Shown here: positions 22,640-33,185 of the stretch, one piece after another
Layout of the letters: each line of letters begins with the position of its first letter
Position numbering within the stretch: the stretch's first letter is position 1
Origin: Nymphaea colorata
Taxonomy: Eukaryota > Streptophyta > Magnoliopsida > Nymphaeales > Nymphaeaceae
DNA: 64,000 nucleotides
Assembly (NCBI RefSeq): GCF_008831285.2
Contig: NC_045140.1
Location: 10,042,505-10,106,504 of the forward strand
Direction: 5' to 3'
Notes under the pieces: model-generated
What the model saw: only the letters and a program-made list of their open reading frames with translations
Database searches by the model: none
Told to the model about the DNA's origin: nothing
Program-made: the position numbers and the translations under genes

Positions 22640-23465
22640 TACAGAAAAATGACGCTCGTTTCTCAAATTATGCCCAAGAAAATTGGATCCTAAACAGAAA
22701 TTTTTATAAATTAGAACGCTACAAAGCTCACCTAGTAGTTAAAGGATATACTCAATAAAGGAGAATAGACAACTTTGAATCTTTTACTCCTGTAGTCAAA
22801 CCTACAACAATTAGATCCAATCTCTCTATAGCCATGTCATTCAAATGGGAGGTGATCCAACTAAATGTTCACAATCTCAATCTTAACAGAGATCTTCATG
22901 AGAAAGTCTATATGGACCAACCTCCGAGTTTTGAAAAGGATTTGAATCAGGTTTGTCTACTCAAGAAAGCTATTTATGGCCTCAAACAAGCTCCAAAAGC
23001 TTTGTATTATGAAGTGAGTCAAGCTTTGTTTTCTCATGGATTCCGAATTTCAAAAACAGACACATCTCTCTTCATTTACAAACAATACAACATCTTGATC
23101 TTTGTATTAGTTGGTGTAGATGATATAGTCATTTACAAACAAGACAACAAGTTCATTCTTTCATTGATTCAACAGATTATAAAATGAATTTTCCCTCAAG
23201 GACCTTGGAAAACTCCATTTCTTTTTTAGCATAGAGCCATGTTACACCACAGAGGGTCTTGTTGTCACTTACCAAAAATACTCTGTGGATCTCATTCAAC
23301 GCATTAACATGGCTGGCACCAAGACCTCACCTACACCTATGTCCACATCTAGGGTTCTCGGACAAGTACTAGCTGCTCCATATGAAAATCCAACGAGTAT
23401 AGGAGTGTCGTTGGAGCAATACAGTATTTAACTTTAACAAGACCAGATTTATGTTAGTACTGTGG
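22640..23465 (+). pseudogene. pol: Copia reverse transcriptase fragment
   Basis: The frame encodes YKAHLVVKGYTQ then a stop, VVKPTTIRSNLSIAMSF, and EKVYMDQPPSFEKDLNQVCL. LLKKAIYGLKQAPKALY follows, then the catalytic VGVDDIVIY (about 23110-23135), followed out of frame by SLKDLGKLHF and a YLTLTRP-like end near 23440. No LTR, gag or integrase belongs to it. It ends where the gag of element C begins, so one of the two truncated the other. It resembles the RT of element A more than that of element E. Confidence 0.75.
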
Positions 23466-23519
23466 CCGTCTACTACACAAGACTCAAGTCCTTATAGGAT
23501 GAACTAGACTCACTCGACT

Positions 23520-23961
23520 CTCTGCCTGTTTGTTTTTGTCGAGCTATGAAGGCGCCTCTACAAAAATGTAGGAAGAAAAGGTAATACAATTTTTGATGGG
23601 ATTGAATCAATCCTATAGGCTCATAAGGGGACAAATACTACTTATGGAGCCTTTCCCCTCATTTAACAAACTTACTCTCTCATTCTACAAGAAGAAAAAC
23701 AAAGAAAGGTGAGACTGTCACCCTCTACTGATCAAATAAGTCTTGCAGTTAGCAGTTCAGACTCAAGGCTTGCCAAGAGACAATTTCAAAGATGCCCACA
23801 ATGCACTTATTGCCAAGGCCTTGGTCATACTAGGGATAAGTGCCACAATCTTCATGGTTATCCTTCTGGTTTCAAGCTAAACTGACAGAAACAGGAAATG
23901 CCAAATGACAAACCCATTTAATGCTGCAATGTCTATTAAAGAAAATATAATTGTGGCTCAT
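23520..23961 (+). pseudogene. gag: Copia element C, gag part left of the nested insertion
   Basis: It encodes the late gag region (FLMGLNQSYRLIRGQILLME, PFPSFNKL) and a CCHC zinc knuckle CTYCQGLGHTRDKC at about 23797-23838. HNLHGYPSGFK follows, then a short frame ending ENIIVAH at 23961, where the LTR of element A begins. Gag reading resumes at 36792, 12.8 kb away, showing that A inserted into C. The 5' end and 5' LTR of C are missing. Confidence 0.75.
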
Positions 23962-24328
23962 TGTTAGAGCAGGAGTTTCCAATCCTGCACATCCACTGTG
24001 AACACTCTATCTGCCGAGCGATATGGAATGCTCATTGAAGAAAAGAAAATCTAATGTTGATCATGATAAAGGGAAAGAGATCATGCCAGCAACATCCAAA
24101 GATGTTAGAATCAATTATAAAAGGAATGAATTTAAATTGAGCATCAATCAAGATCCTAAAAATTTGCATGTAGATAGACATGGCTGACATACTATTTGAC
24201 TCTTGTATCCCTTCCATTGTGCGTGTGGAAATTTCATGTATTTGGGTGAAGAAATAAGGAAAGAGAGATGCTTACCATGGATGTAGGTCGAGCTTAACCG
24301 AACCACACTATTTTGTGCATGTTTGTTT

Positions 24329-24361
<33 letters not shown>

Positions 24362-24384
24362 TTCTATCTTTCTTTACTTTTACA
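23962..24384 (+). repeat. 5' LTR of element A
   Basis: TGTTAGAGCAGGAG to CTTTTACA. It contains a (CT)n stretch at about 24332-24362 that is much shorter in the 3' LTR, and the motif ccatggatgtaggtcg...gaaccacac also seen in other LTRs of the window. Confidence 0.9.
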
Positions 24385-24423
24385 TGGTATCAAAGCCAGA
24401 GAGAGGAATTTCTTGTGTTCTTC

Positions 24424-24721
24424 TATTGAAACAGTTCTACAGGAGGCTTGTTATGGCAACACTATTCATGGTATTTCCATGATTAGTTGGATAGTGTTAC
24501 CTATATTAAAAGTTGCCCACCATGGATTGCCGTTAATTTTTCTTTTCATGTTTTCTTGCTTTGTAACTGTTGTATTCACTCACGTTAAATAGTGATTGTA
24601 GAGTGAAACAACAATATAGAGAAAATATACAATACGACCTCTCTCTTGCTTCTCGTGGACGTAAGCATACATACTGAACCACGTATATTATGTGCCTTCG
24701 CATTCCTCTCCCTAATCTTTA
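24424..24721 (+). repeat. 5' LTR of element B
   Basis: Starts TATTGAAACAG (the partner has TGTTGAAACGG, so the terminal TG is mutated here) and ends CCCTAATCTTTA. It contains cgtggacgtaagc...gaaccacgta. Confidence 0.9.
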
Positions 24722-24734
24722 TGGTATCAGAGCC

Positions 24735-25252
24735 ATGTTACTATTGAAAGGGAGTATTCCATGTCGTCCACTGGTTAACAGCATTTGCTGTTTTCTAAAG
24801 GCTCCGTTGATCAGAGGTGTCACCGGCAAAACGGCATTTATTTCATTGTGGGAGGCTTAGCAGAAATCAAAGTATTGTTATTCATCTCTGTGATCGATTT
24901 GGGGGAAATCCCCAATTTCTGGAGAAGGAAAATCGTGAACGCTGCCGGTGTTCAGAGACTGCAATTTCCAGCAATATTCAGATGGGGTGCATTTCTTTGT
25001 GGAGGCCCAGTTGGGGTGATTTTTGGGGTGTCCCTTCCCCTTCATCTTGTCGACCTTCAGTCTAAATTTCACGGCAAAAGGTGGCCTCAGTGATTTTCTA
25101 TGATTTTCGCATCCCCAAAATTTTTGATATTTGGAGTACTCCAGAAAAATGAGATTTTATTTTGATAATGAGAGAGAAAATGACTCGCCCATCAGTACGA
25201 GGATCAACCGTTCTCGGTGCCTTTACCAGGGGTATCAATCCAATGGCTATGT
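24735..25252 (+). other. Untranslated leader of element B
   Basis: GC content is higher than in the surrounding DNA. Overlapping frames of 64-102 codons occur on both strands (24785-25093), but none matches a known Copia protein. I treat it as leader. Confidence 0.4.
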
Positions 25253-26131
25253 TTATTGTTGATGCATTTCATTTTAGCTTAAACATCTTTTTCATTCTAT
25301 ATGCGGTGTACTGTTTGATAAAAATGTTGAAAGTTTGATGTTTCAAACTTTTGAAGAGATTCTTGAAGAATCACTTGAGAGTGTAGAACATTTTTGTTTG
25401 AGAAAAACTTTACAAATGTTGTTTGAAGATCATTTTTTGGAAATCATTTTAGTGTTCTCTTAAGACTTTAAGTAGGTTTGAGATTTTGCTCTAATTCGGT
25501 TACCACCTACTTGGAGCTCCATCTCCTTTTGCTTAAGTTCTTTGGTGTGGTGCATCACAAGTGGTGTTAAGTGAGTGTAATACATGAATGCATTGATCCT
25601 ATATGATTAAAGCATTCCTACCATAACAAACATCTAAGATTTTTGTTTTTATAGTTAACATAAATGTTTATGAAGAAAGAAAAGCTTTAAAAGTGGATTG
25701 GGGTTGTAAATGATCAAGCATGAATCCAATATTAGGTCATTACTTGAGTTTTGGTCTTGGTGAAGTCGGTAAATGAAAATGATCTTAAACCATGGGAGAA
25801 AAATATTTAAAAGGATGGAGAAGATGAAATGCTCCCATAGGAAGAAAGAGAGATAGAGAAAGTGATTTCAATGATCTTTAAATGGAAGATTTCAAAAGAA
25901 GGGGAAAATGCATATATCTATATGTATGCATATACATATATAAGCTTTCGACAATGAGGTCTTAATTTAAGTAGAGAAGGAAAAGAAACTTTTAAAAGAA
26001 AGAGAGAAAGAGAGGGAGATAGAAAAGATGCATATACATGTGTAAATACTATCACATATACACATACAAAAGTTGATAAATATGACATTGATTTGAATAG
26101 AAAGAGAGATTTTAAAGGAAAAGAAATTGAG

Positions 26132-26166
<35 letters not shown>

Positions 26167-28490
26167 AGAAATTTGTAGATGAATGCATTCGACTTGAAAA
26201 GAGAAATAAAATATTCTAGAGAGAGAAAATATGACATTTATATATATATGCATTCATATAAGTATTAAAATAAATTATAGAAGCATAGAAAGAGGTAAAT
26301 GAAGGGAATCATCATGTGAACATATTTGTATATAACATGTATATACATATATGTCTTCATGAGATAGAAATCAAGAAATGAAAAATAATAACCGACTTCA
26401 AGTTTAATGTAGGCCGGAGGGAAGCTTGGACGCATGCAAGAGCCTAAACTGAGTCTTCAAAGCCACATTGGAAAGGGTTCATTAGAAAATATTTTGAAAA
26501 ACAAGATTTCAAACATTTTTATCTATGAACTTAAACATAATCATTTCGTTAGTTACAAGAAAATATGTTTCTTCTACCGTTGGGTATGGAAGAAACTCAA
26601 ACCACACGATAAGATGTTCATTAGGGTTCCTAATGGGATGATTAAAAGGAACTAGCGCAAAATGACATGCAAATGCATATTAACATGTACATATTCGTGA
26701 TGGTTTTTTCCAGGTTGGACAAGTCCCAACCTCAAAAATTAACATGGAATAGAGTCCCAAACCGTACTCTCATTCTCACTGTGCATTCACATATGAATGG
26801 GAAATTAAATAAGTATGCATGGATAATATCAAAGCAATACTTAAAAAAAGAGAAAGAACATGATTCAACCATAACATGAAATAGTATCTCATCTTCTCAT
26901 GTTCCCAGTGCACTCGAGCATAGCTTTTGACTCTAAAATAGAGATTGATAGTTATCTCATATAGCCATGGGGAGATGAGGAAGAGAGAAAATAAGAGAAG
27001 CAAAGCAAGACTATATTCAAGAAATGAAATAACATGTTTCAAGCATAAAATGAAAAATCATATCATCTTCTCATGCTCCCGGTGCACTCAAAAATAGCTT
27101 TCTTGAGTCTAAAATAAAGATTTGAAGGCTATCTTATATGGCCATGAGGAGATGAAGAAAAGAGAAAATAAGGAAACAACAACAAGGCTACATGCAAGAA
27201 AAGAAAGAATGATTCAATCATCAAATGGAATATTACTTCACCTTCTCATGCTCTCGGTGCACTCAAGAATGGTTTTTTAACTTCAAAATGAAGATTTCAA
27301 AACAATCTTGTATGACCATGGAGAGATGAAGAATGGAAGAAACATGGGAAAGAAAGGAGAGGGATGATGACTACATACCTCTAATGAGAATAACTTTTGG
27401 AAAAATGTGCTTGGATGATCCTAGATCCTCTTTGAGTGAAGCTCCAAGATGATGCCTCTAATAGAGTTGTAGCTTGATAAAGTTTGCTCCAAGTTGGAGA
27501 AGAATAGAAAAATGGAAAGAGGAAGAGGAAGATGAAGAGAGCTAAGGGAAAAACTCTAAGTCTTCAAGGAAGAATGCACTAGAGTTTCTCCGAGGACTAG
27601 CCCATGCCTAAGAGGGGGATTGTGAGGGTATTTATAGAGAGTTTTGGAGCCAAAACTCAAAATTTGAATTTTTTTGAATTTAACAATATTGTCATCCGAA
27701 TTTCACATAATTTTGAATTATTTTCATTTTTTTAAAGAAAATAGGTCTTGACTAAGTAGGCCTTAGACCTGCAAATACTCCTTTAGGGTGTGGGCAGGTC
27801 TATTGCCTATCCAAAAATGCCAAAACCGCCCTCCAAAGGGCGGTTTTTTTCGCAAAAATGGAGGGGGGATTCTCGGCACTACCAGGTGCAATAGTGTCAG
27901 GGACATAGGCGCAACAATGCCAGGCACCACAGCGATCGCGTTACACGATCACTCAGCGCGATTGGTTTTAGCGATCGCGTTACCGCAATTGTCATGCGAT
28001 CGTGTGACTCACAGTCGCGCGACGCACGGTCGCGAGACAGCGCGTCGCACGATACTCATTTTTTTTAACTTTTTATGAAATAAGGGTTTTTCTTATAAAA
28101 GTATAAAAATTCATTTTTTTTGTTTAATTTATTTAAAAAGTGTATAAAACGGTTTTGTTTGTTTTTTTTTTTTGTGTGTGTCAAAAGAGTGGTCGGCTTC
28201 ATTTTAAGTTTTAAAAACATATTTTGGTGCGAGGACGAAGCATAAAACAAGAGAGCGGTCTGTGCAAGCACGCGCGACGCTTATAGCACCAGACTTTGCC
28301 ATTTTGAACTCGGTTTTGGATTTTGAGTTTCAAATACTTGATTCGGATCTAAGCTTGGGTTTTGAATCTAATTTGGATCTGAGAGTTGGAATTTGGATTT
28401 GAATCTTGCGTCTAAATTTGGGTTTTATGTTTGGGTAAAATAACATAGTTTTTGAAAAAATTTGGGATAATTACATATGATTTTTTGAGT
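25253..28490. other. Unassigned 3.2-kb insert in the leader of element B
   Basis: No coding domain was found. The first 1.6 kb are extremely A/G-rich on the plus strand with TA and GA microsatellites (25870-26260). Then come three units of about 175 bp (26860-27380), a TATA-like tatttatagag at about 27635, a CpG-rich patch (27870-28060) and an AT-rich tail. It could be a solo LTR of a large-LTR Gypsy family or unusually long leader DNA. I could not fix termini or a target duplication. Confidence 0.4.
26860..27380. repeat. Three tandem units of about 175 bp
   Basis: The block containing cttctcatg, ggtgcactc, ctaaaat or tcaaaat, gccatg (or accatg) and gagatgaagaa starts at about 26893, 27067 and 27242 for the same word, giving periods of 174 and 175 bp. 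Units are diverged but clearly related. Confidence 0.85.
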
Positions 28491-28673
28491 GTCACTATAT
28501 CTTGATTCTCACCAGAACGCTTCTGTGAGACGTGCAACTGCAAATTCAAGAGGAAGTGGAGTTCTGTCCCTTCCATCTATTTCCAGATTCGTGTGATATT
28601 GAAGGTTCCTCTCATCTGGTTATCATGGCAGATAGCTCTTAGTCACAACGAGCAGGATTGGCTTCAGCAATAG

Positions 28674-29480
28674 TTGCATGGCAACGTCAATCCTGCACTC
28701 AAAATCACCACTGAATCCTTAAATGGGTTCAATTATATTATCTGGGCAAAATCTGCTAAACTTTTCCTAAGCAGAAAGTCTAGACTCGGTCACGTCACCG
28801 GCATCAAACCAAAGCCTGCTGAGAATGATCCGAAATTTGCTAAATGGGAATCAAACGACCACACTGTCATGTCGTGGCTCTTGAATTCCATGGAGAAAAA
28901 AATTGTTCGTGGATTCTTTTTTCTTGAAACTACCGAAGATGTGTGGGAGGCAGCTCGTGATCTCTACAGCCAGCAATACAATGTCGCTCGACGTTTTCAA
29001 TTAGCGCGAGAAATCAGCAAGCTCAAATAAGGAGATATGACATTCACAGAATATCTTGGACAACTTCGTGCCTTATGGGATGAATGGGAATCCTATACCC
29101 CTGTAGCGATTGATGTTGTTACTCTCCAGAAAAATCGAGAGGAAGAAAAAAATTTTCAGATGCTGGCTAGACTGAAACCCAAATATGAATCGCTGTGCAG
29201 TCAAGTTCTCATGTCACAGGAAGTTCCCAAACTCCGCACTGTCTGCTCCATCATTCTGCATGAGGAAACCCAGCGTCAAATCATGAATCCTTTCAACCGA
29301 ACTGAGGAGGACCCCCAAGCAGCGATGGTCTCCAAACAAAAGGACGTGAGTATGTCTTCTGGTTCTAGTTTTTTAAATTCCAAAGGAAAAAGAAACTGTT
29401 TTGTACCTATTGCAAGAAAGAAAATCACGCCAAAGAGAAATGTTGGAAGCTAAACAAAATATCGAATGATGAAGGACGAC
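28674..29480 (+). pseudogene. gag: Element B gag
   Basis: It encodes LKITTESLNGFNYIIWAKSA, LFLSRKSRLGHVTG, NDHTVMSWLLNSM and ETTEDVWEAARDLYSQQ, the Copia gag (UBN2-like) pattern. An in-frame TAA at 29028 interrupts it before GDMTFTEYLGQLRALWDEWE. A one-base shift near 29390 moves the zinc knuckle CTYCKKENHAKEKC into another frame. The likely start is upstream at the ATG of 28626, with a stop shortly after. It would be the capsid protein if intact. Confidence 0.8.
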
Positions 29481-29629
29481 ACAAGGCTGCTCATGCTTTT
29501 CACGATGATCAGAAAGATACTTCGGTGACCATGGAAAAGCTGACCCAACTTTTGTAAAATTTTGTCAAACAAAATTCAGCTACCCTGGCCACTAACGAAA
29601 GCAGTGATGATGCAGGTACGTGTAGTTTT

Positions 29630-31560
29630 TTGTCTTGTTTAGACAAAAATACTTGGATAATAGATTCTGGTGAATCAGACAATATGGCTGGTTCCAAAAA
29701 TATTTTAGCCAACATTGAAGGTATCTCTTATATAAAAGTTGTTACTATAGCTAATGGGTGCAAGGTTAGCATCACAAGAAAGGGAGTTACACAATTTTTT
29801 GAGAAGAAGGGTCCTATTGAAGTTTTATATATGCTTGATTTGGCTTCCAATCTCATGTATGTCAGTAAGATAACAAAGAATTACAACTGTAATGTGATTT
29901 TCTCGCCCTCAAAGGTTGTGTTTTAGGATCAGATCACCATGAAAACGATTGGTGAAAGGGACGAATTTCACGGTCTCTATTACTTGAACTGCAGAAATAA
30001 GGCACTTGCTGCCACTACAAACAAGACTGAAGGAGAAAAATGGCATTTGAGGTTGGGGCATCCATCAAATTATGTTTTAAATTCCTTGAAGCCTGGAATA
30101 TCTTTTTATTGCAATACTTGTGAGGTGTGTCAGTATACCAAGTTAACCCGACCACCATTTTCTTCCTCTGAAAGTACTACTAAGTCAGCTTTTGAGATTG
30201 TTCACTCAGACCTATGGGGACCAGCCCCTTTTGATTCATACAATGGTTTTAAGTACTACTTATCTTTCATTGATGATTGTTCTCGTGTGGGTTGGATATA
30301 TTTCTTAAAAACCAAGGACGAGGTGTTTTCTAAATTTCAAATATTTTACAACAATGTAGTCACTCCGTTTAGGACAAAAATTAAAACCTTACAGATGAAC
30401 AATGGGACTGAATATATAAACAAGAATTTTGAGTCCTTTGTCAACAAGGTTGGTATACACAACCAGACTACATGTAGAGAAACACATCAACAGAACAGAG
30501 TTTCTGAAAGAAGAAATAGGCATTTACTTGAAGTGACCCGTGAGTTGATTTTCCAAAACAATGTTCCAGAACATTTTTAGAGTGAAGCAATTTCAGCAGC
30601 CAACTATATTATAAACAGGCAACCAAGATGCTACCTTGAAAATAGATCCCCCATTGAAGTTTTTAAAGGAACGAAACACACTATTGAACATCTTAGAAAG
30701 TTTCGATGCATTGTTTATGTTTAGAAATTTCCCAAACATCGAAACAAGTTACAGCCTCGTGCCATAAAATGTGTATTTCTCGGATGTTCCCCTACCAAGA
30801 AAGGGTATAGATGCTTTGATGTGGCTTCAAGAAAAATGTATATATCTTGCGATGTTAGATTTGATGAGTCGCAAGCATATTTTGAAAATCGTCCTCAGGG
30901 GGACACAAGTTCATCCTCAAAGGGAGAAGATAAACTCAAAATTTCAGACTCTCCCTCTTCCTAATGTTTTTCCTATGGCTGATGTTGAGAATGGTAAAGT
31001 TTCTATTCAAGTCCAAAATAATGAAGATACCACTCCTATCATTGAAAGAGTTGATTGTGACTCACGACAAATCGCTGCAACTGAAACACAACCAGAAAAC
31101 ACCATGCGGTGATCGGAAAGGATTCGCCAACATCATTCCCGACAAGTTACTGCAACTGAGACAAAACAAGAGAACATTCTTTGGCGCTCGGAAAGACTTC
31201 GCCAATAGCCCGAACGATACAAAGATTTTGCTATGAGCAGCATGGTTAAATATCCGATAGAAGCCTACATTGATTATGGTGCTTTCTCTCAAACTCAGAT
31301 ATCCTTTTTTATGCAGTTAACCAAAGTCTCTAAACCAGGGACATTTGAAGAGGCTGTTCAAGATCCTTATTGGAAAAATGCCATAAGGGATGAATTAAAT
31401 GCTCTAACAAAAAATGACACATGGGAATTCGTCCCTCTTCCTCCACGTAAAAAACCTGTTAGTTGCAAATAGGTTTTCTAAACTGGAATTTCATAGTGAT
31501 GGAACTCTTGACAGATATAAAGCTCGTCTTGTTGCTTGAGGCTTCTCTCAAATATAAGGT
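29630..31560 (+). pseudogene. pol: Element B protease, integrase and N-terminal RT
   Basis: Protease WIIDSGESDNMAG at 29650; pre-integrase WHLRLGHPSNY and CNTCEVC (zinc-binding H-H-C-C) at about 30040-30130; integrase core with VHSDLWGP, FIDDCSR and ETHQQNRVSERRNR. The second catalytic Asp is lost (QMNNGTEY). A stop after VPEHF (30578) and one near 30722 break the integrase C-terminus. RT begins with FEEAVQDPYWKNAIRDELN and NDTWEFVPLP (31330-31450). A frameshift and a TGA follow, and the frame ends near 31555 at a deletion junction, so the RT catalytic region is absent. Confidence 0.85.
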
Positions 31561-31980
31561 TTCTCACATGCAGACTGGGCTGGAAGTGCATCAGACAGAA
31601 AGTCCACTACAGAGTTTTGTATTATGGTTGGGGGCAATTTGGTCTCATAGAAGAGTAAAAAACAGAAAGTGATTTCAAGATCCAGCACCGAGGCTGAATA
31701 TAGAGCAATGACAAACACTACATGTGAACTCATTTGGCCCAAAGCGATGCTAAAGGAAATAGGCTTTGAACAACCTTGTCCTATGAAGTTGTATTGTGAT
31801 AATCAAGCTGCAATACATATAGCTGCAAACTCAGTTTGAAAGGATAAAGCATATTGAAATTGATTGTCATTTTATACGCGACAAGGTTTAAAACATAGAA
31901 ATCAGCATTCCTTTTGTTAGAAGCGAGAAGCAATATGCTGATATCTTCACCAAAGCAGTTACGAGAGAAAAACTTAGAAG
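31561..31980 (+). pseudogene. Element B RNase H
   Basis: Starts abruptly with SHADWAGSASDRKSTT and FCIMVGGNLVSWKSKKQ, then SRSSTEAEYRAMTNTTCELI, LYCDNQAAIHIAAN, and frameshifted pieces down to the polypurine tract. It is joined directly to the RT N-terminus at about 31560. About 1.2 kb that normally lies between (RT palm with the Y/V-DD motif and connection) is deleted. Confidence 0.8.
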
Positions 31981-32032
31981 CACTATGATCAAGTTGGGAG
32001 TCATTAACATACACTCCCAACTTGAGGGGGAG

Positions 32033-32330
32033 TGTTGAAACGGTTCTACAAGAGGCTCGTTATGGCAATGCAATTCATGGTATTTCCATGATTAGTTGGA
32101 TAGTGTTACCTATATTAAAAGTTGCCCACCATGGATTGCCGTTAATTTTTCTTTCCATGTTTTTTTGCTTTGTAACTGTTGTATTCACTCACGTTAAATA
32201 GTGATTGTAGAGTGAAACAACAATATAGAGAAAATATACAATACGAGCTCTCCCTTGCTTCTCGTGGACGTAGGCGTACATGTCGAACCATGTATATTCT
32301 GTGCTTTCTCATTCCTCTCCCTAATCTTTA
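32033..32330 (+). repeat. 3' LTR of element B
   Basis: Starts TGTTGAAACGG directly after TTGAGGGGGAG and ends CTAATCTTTA. Element A sequence resumes at 32331. Confidence 0.9.
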
Positions 32331-32362
32331 GCTTCTCTCTTGCCTACAACCATCTCAGTATA

Positions 32363-33185
32363 ATGTCTGCCATGGCATCAATTAGTCCTGAATGGAACGA
32401 TGTTGAGAGCCTTATCTCTGTCAAGTTGGATCAAAATAACTATCTGTTGTGGAAGTCTCAACTTCAAAATGTTATGTTCAGCCAAGATTTATTAACCTAA
32501 GTCGATGGTTTTTCTCTTGCCCGGGCCCAATTCTCGGTTGCTAATTTTGCTCAAGAGTATCCTTAATATAATAAGTGGAAACACTTGGACCAACTTGCAC
32601 TAAGCTGGATCAAAGCAACTATGACTAAGCCAATCCTTACTCAGATTATTAGTTATGATACAGCTCAAGAAGCGTGGACTGCTCTTGCCAAAGCTCATGC
32701 CTCTCATTCGAGTATTCGGATCTTACAGTTAAAATGAGATTTATAAAATACCAAGAAAGAAGATAAGAACATGATAGAGTACCTTAATCTTGTCAAGTTC
32801 TTAGTGGATTCCCTTAGAGTTGTGAATGAAACTGTTTCCGATTCGAATATAGTGTTGCATACTTTAAATGGTCTTCCAAATGACTATGAAGCTTTGTCAC
32901 TACAGTCTCCACTGTTAAGCACCTTCCTTCTTTCTCGGAGCTCTATGATTTACTCCTAAACCAAAAGAGGCATCTCCAACTTTTAACTCCCCCCACGCAA
33001 CTTGACTCATCTGCTACTGCTTTCTTTGTTCAACGCGGTCATGGGCATGGTGGCTATGGTGAGGGTGTGGGCTCTGATGGGCATCAAAGACAAAAGAATT
33101 CAAATTCAGAAAATTCTATCGTTTGCCAAGTTTATGGGCACAAAAATCATACTGTCCCAACTTGTTATGACATTTCAAAGGCCTT
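32363..33185 (+). pseudogene. gag: Element A gag
   Basis: ATG at 32363 starts MSAMASISPEWNDVESLISV, then LDQNNYLLWKSQLQNVM, LDQLALSWIKATMTKPILTQ, EAWTALAKAHASHS, NMIEYLNLVKFLVDSL and LHTLNGLPNDYEAL, a classic Copia gag series. Stops (for example at 32498) and frameshifts break it. A Gly/His-rich segment and a decayed zinc knuckle (CQVYGHKNHTVPTC) end it near 33170. This is the first A sequence after the nested element B. Confidence 0.8.

Larger units (their letters stand above)
24424..32330 (+). mobile_element. Copia element B, nested in the leader of A
   Basis: LTRs of about 298 bp (24424-24721 and 32033-32330), about 93% identical by eye; primer site TGGTATCAGAGCC at 24722-24734; gag, protease, integrase, part of RT and RNase H at 28674-31960; polypurine tract TTGAGGGGGAG just before the 3' LTR. 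Flanks tcttc (24419-24423) and gcttc (32331-32335) agree at 4 of 5 bases and are the likely target duplication. Both LTRs end in TTTA rather than CA. About 3.2 kb of unassigned DNA (25253-28490) enlarges its leader. Confidence 0.9.

Noticed and set aside
27930-27985. GCGATCGC words resembling the cyanobacterial HIP1 motif
   Set aside because: They sit inside plant retroelement DNA, with no other sign of bacterial origin; a chance effect of a CpG-rich patch.
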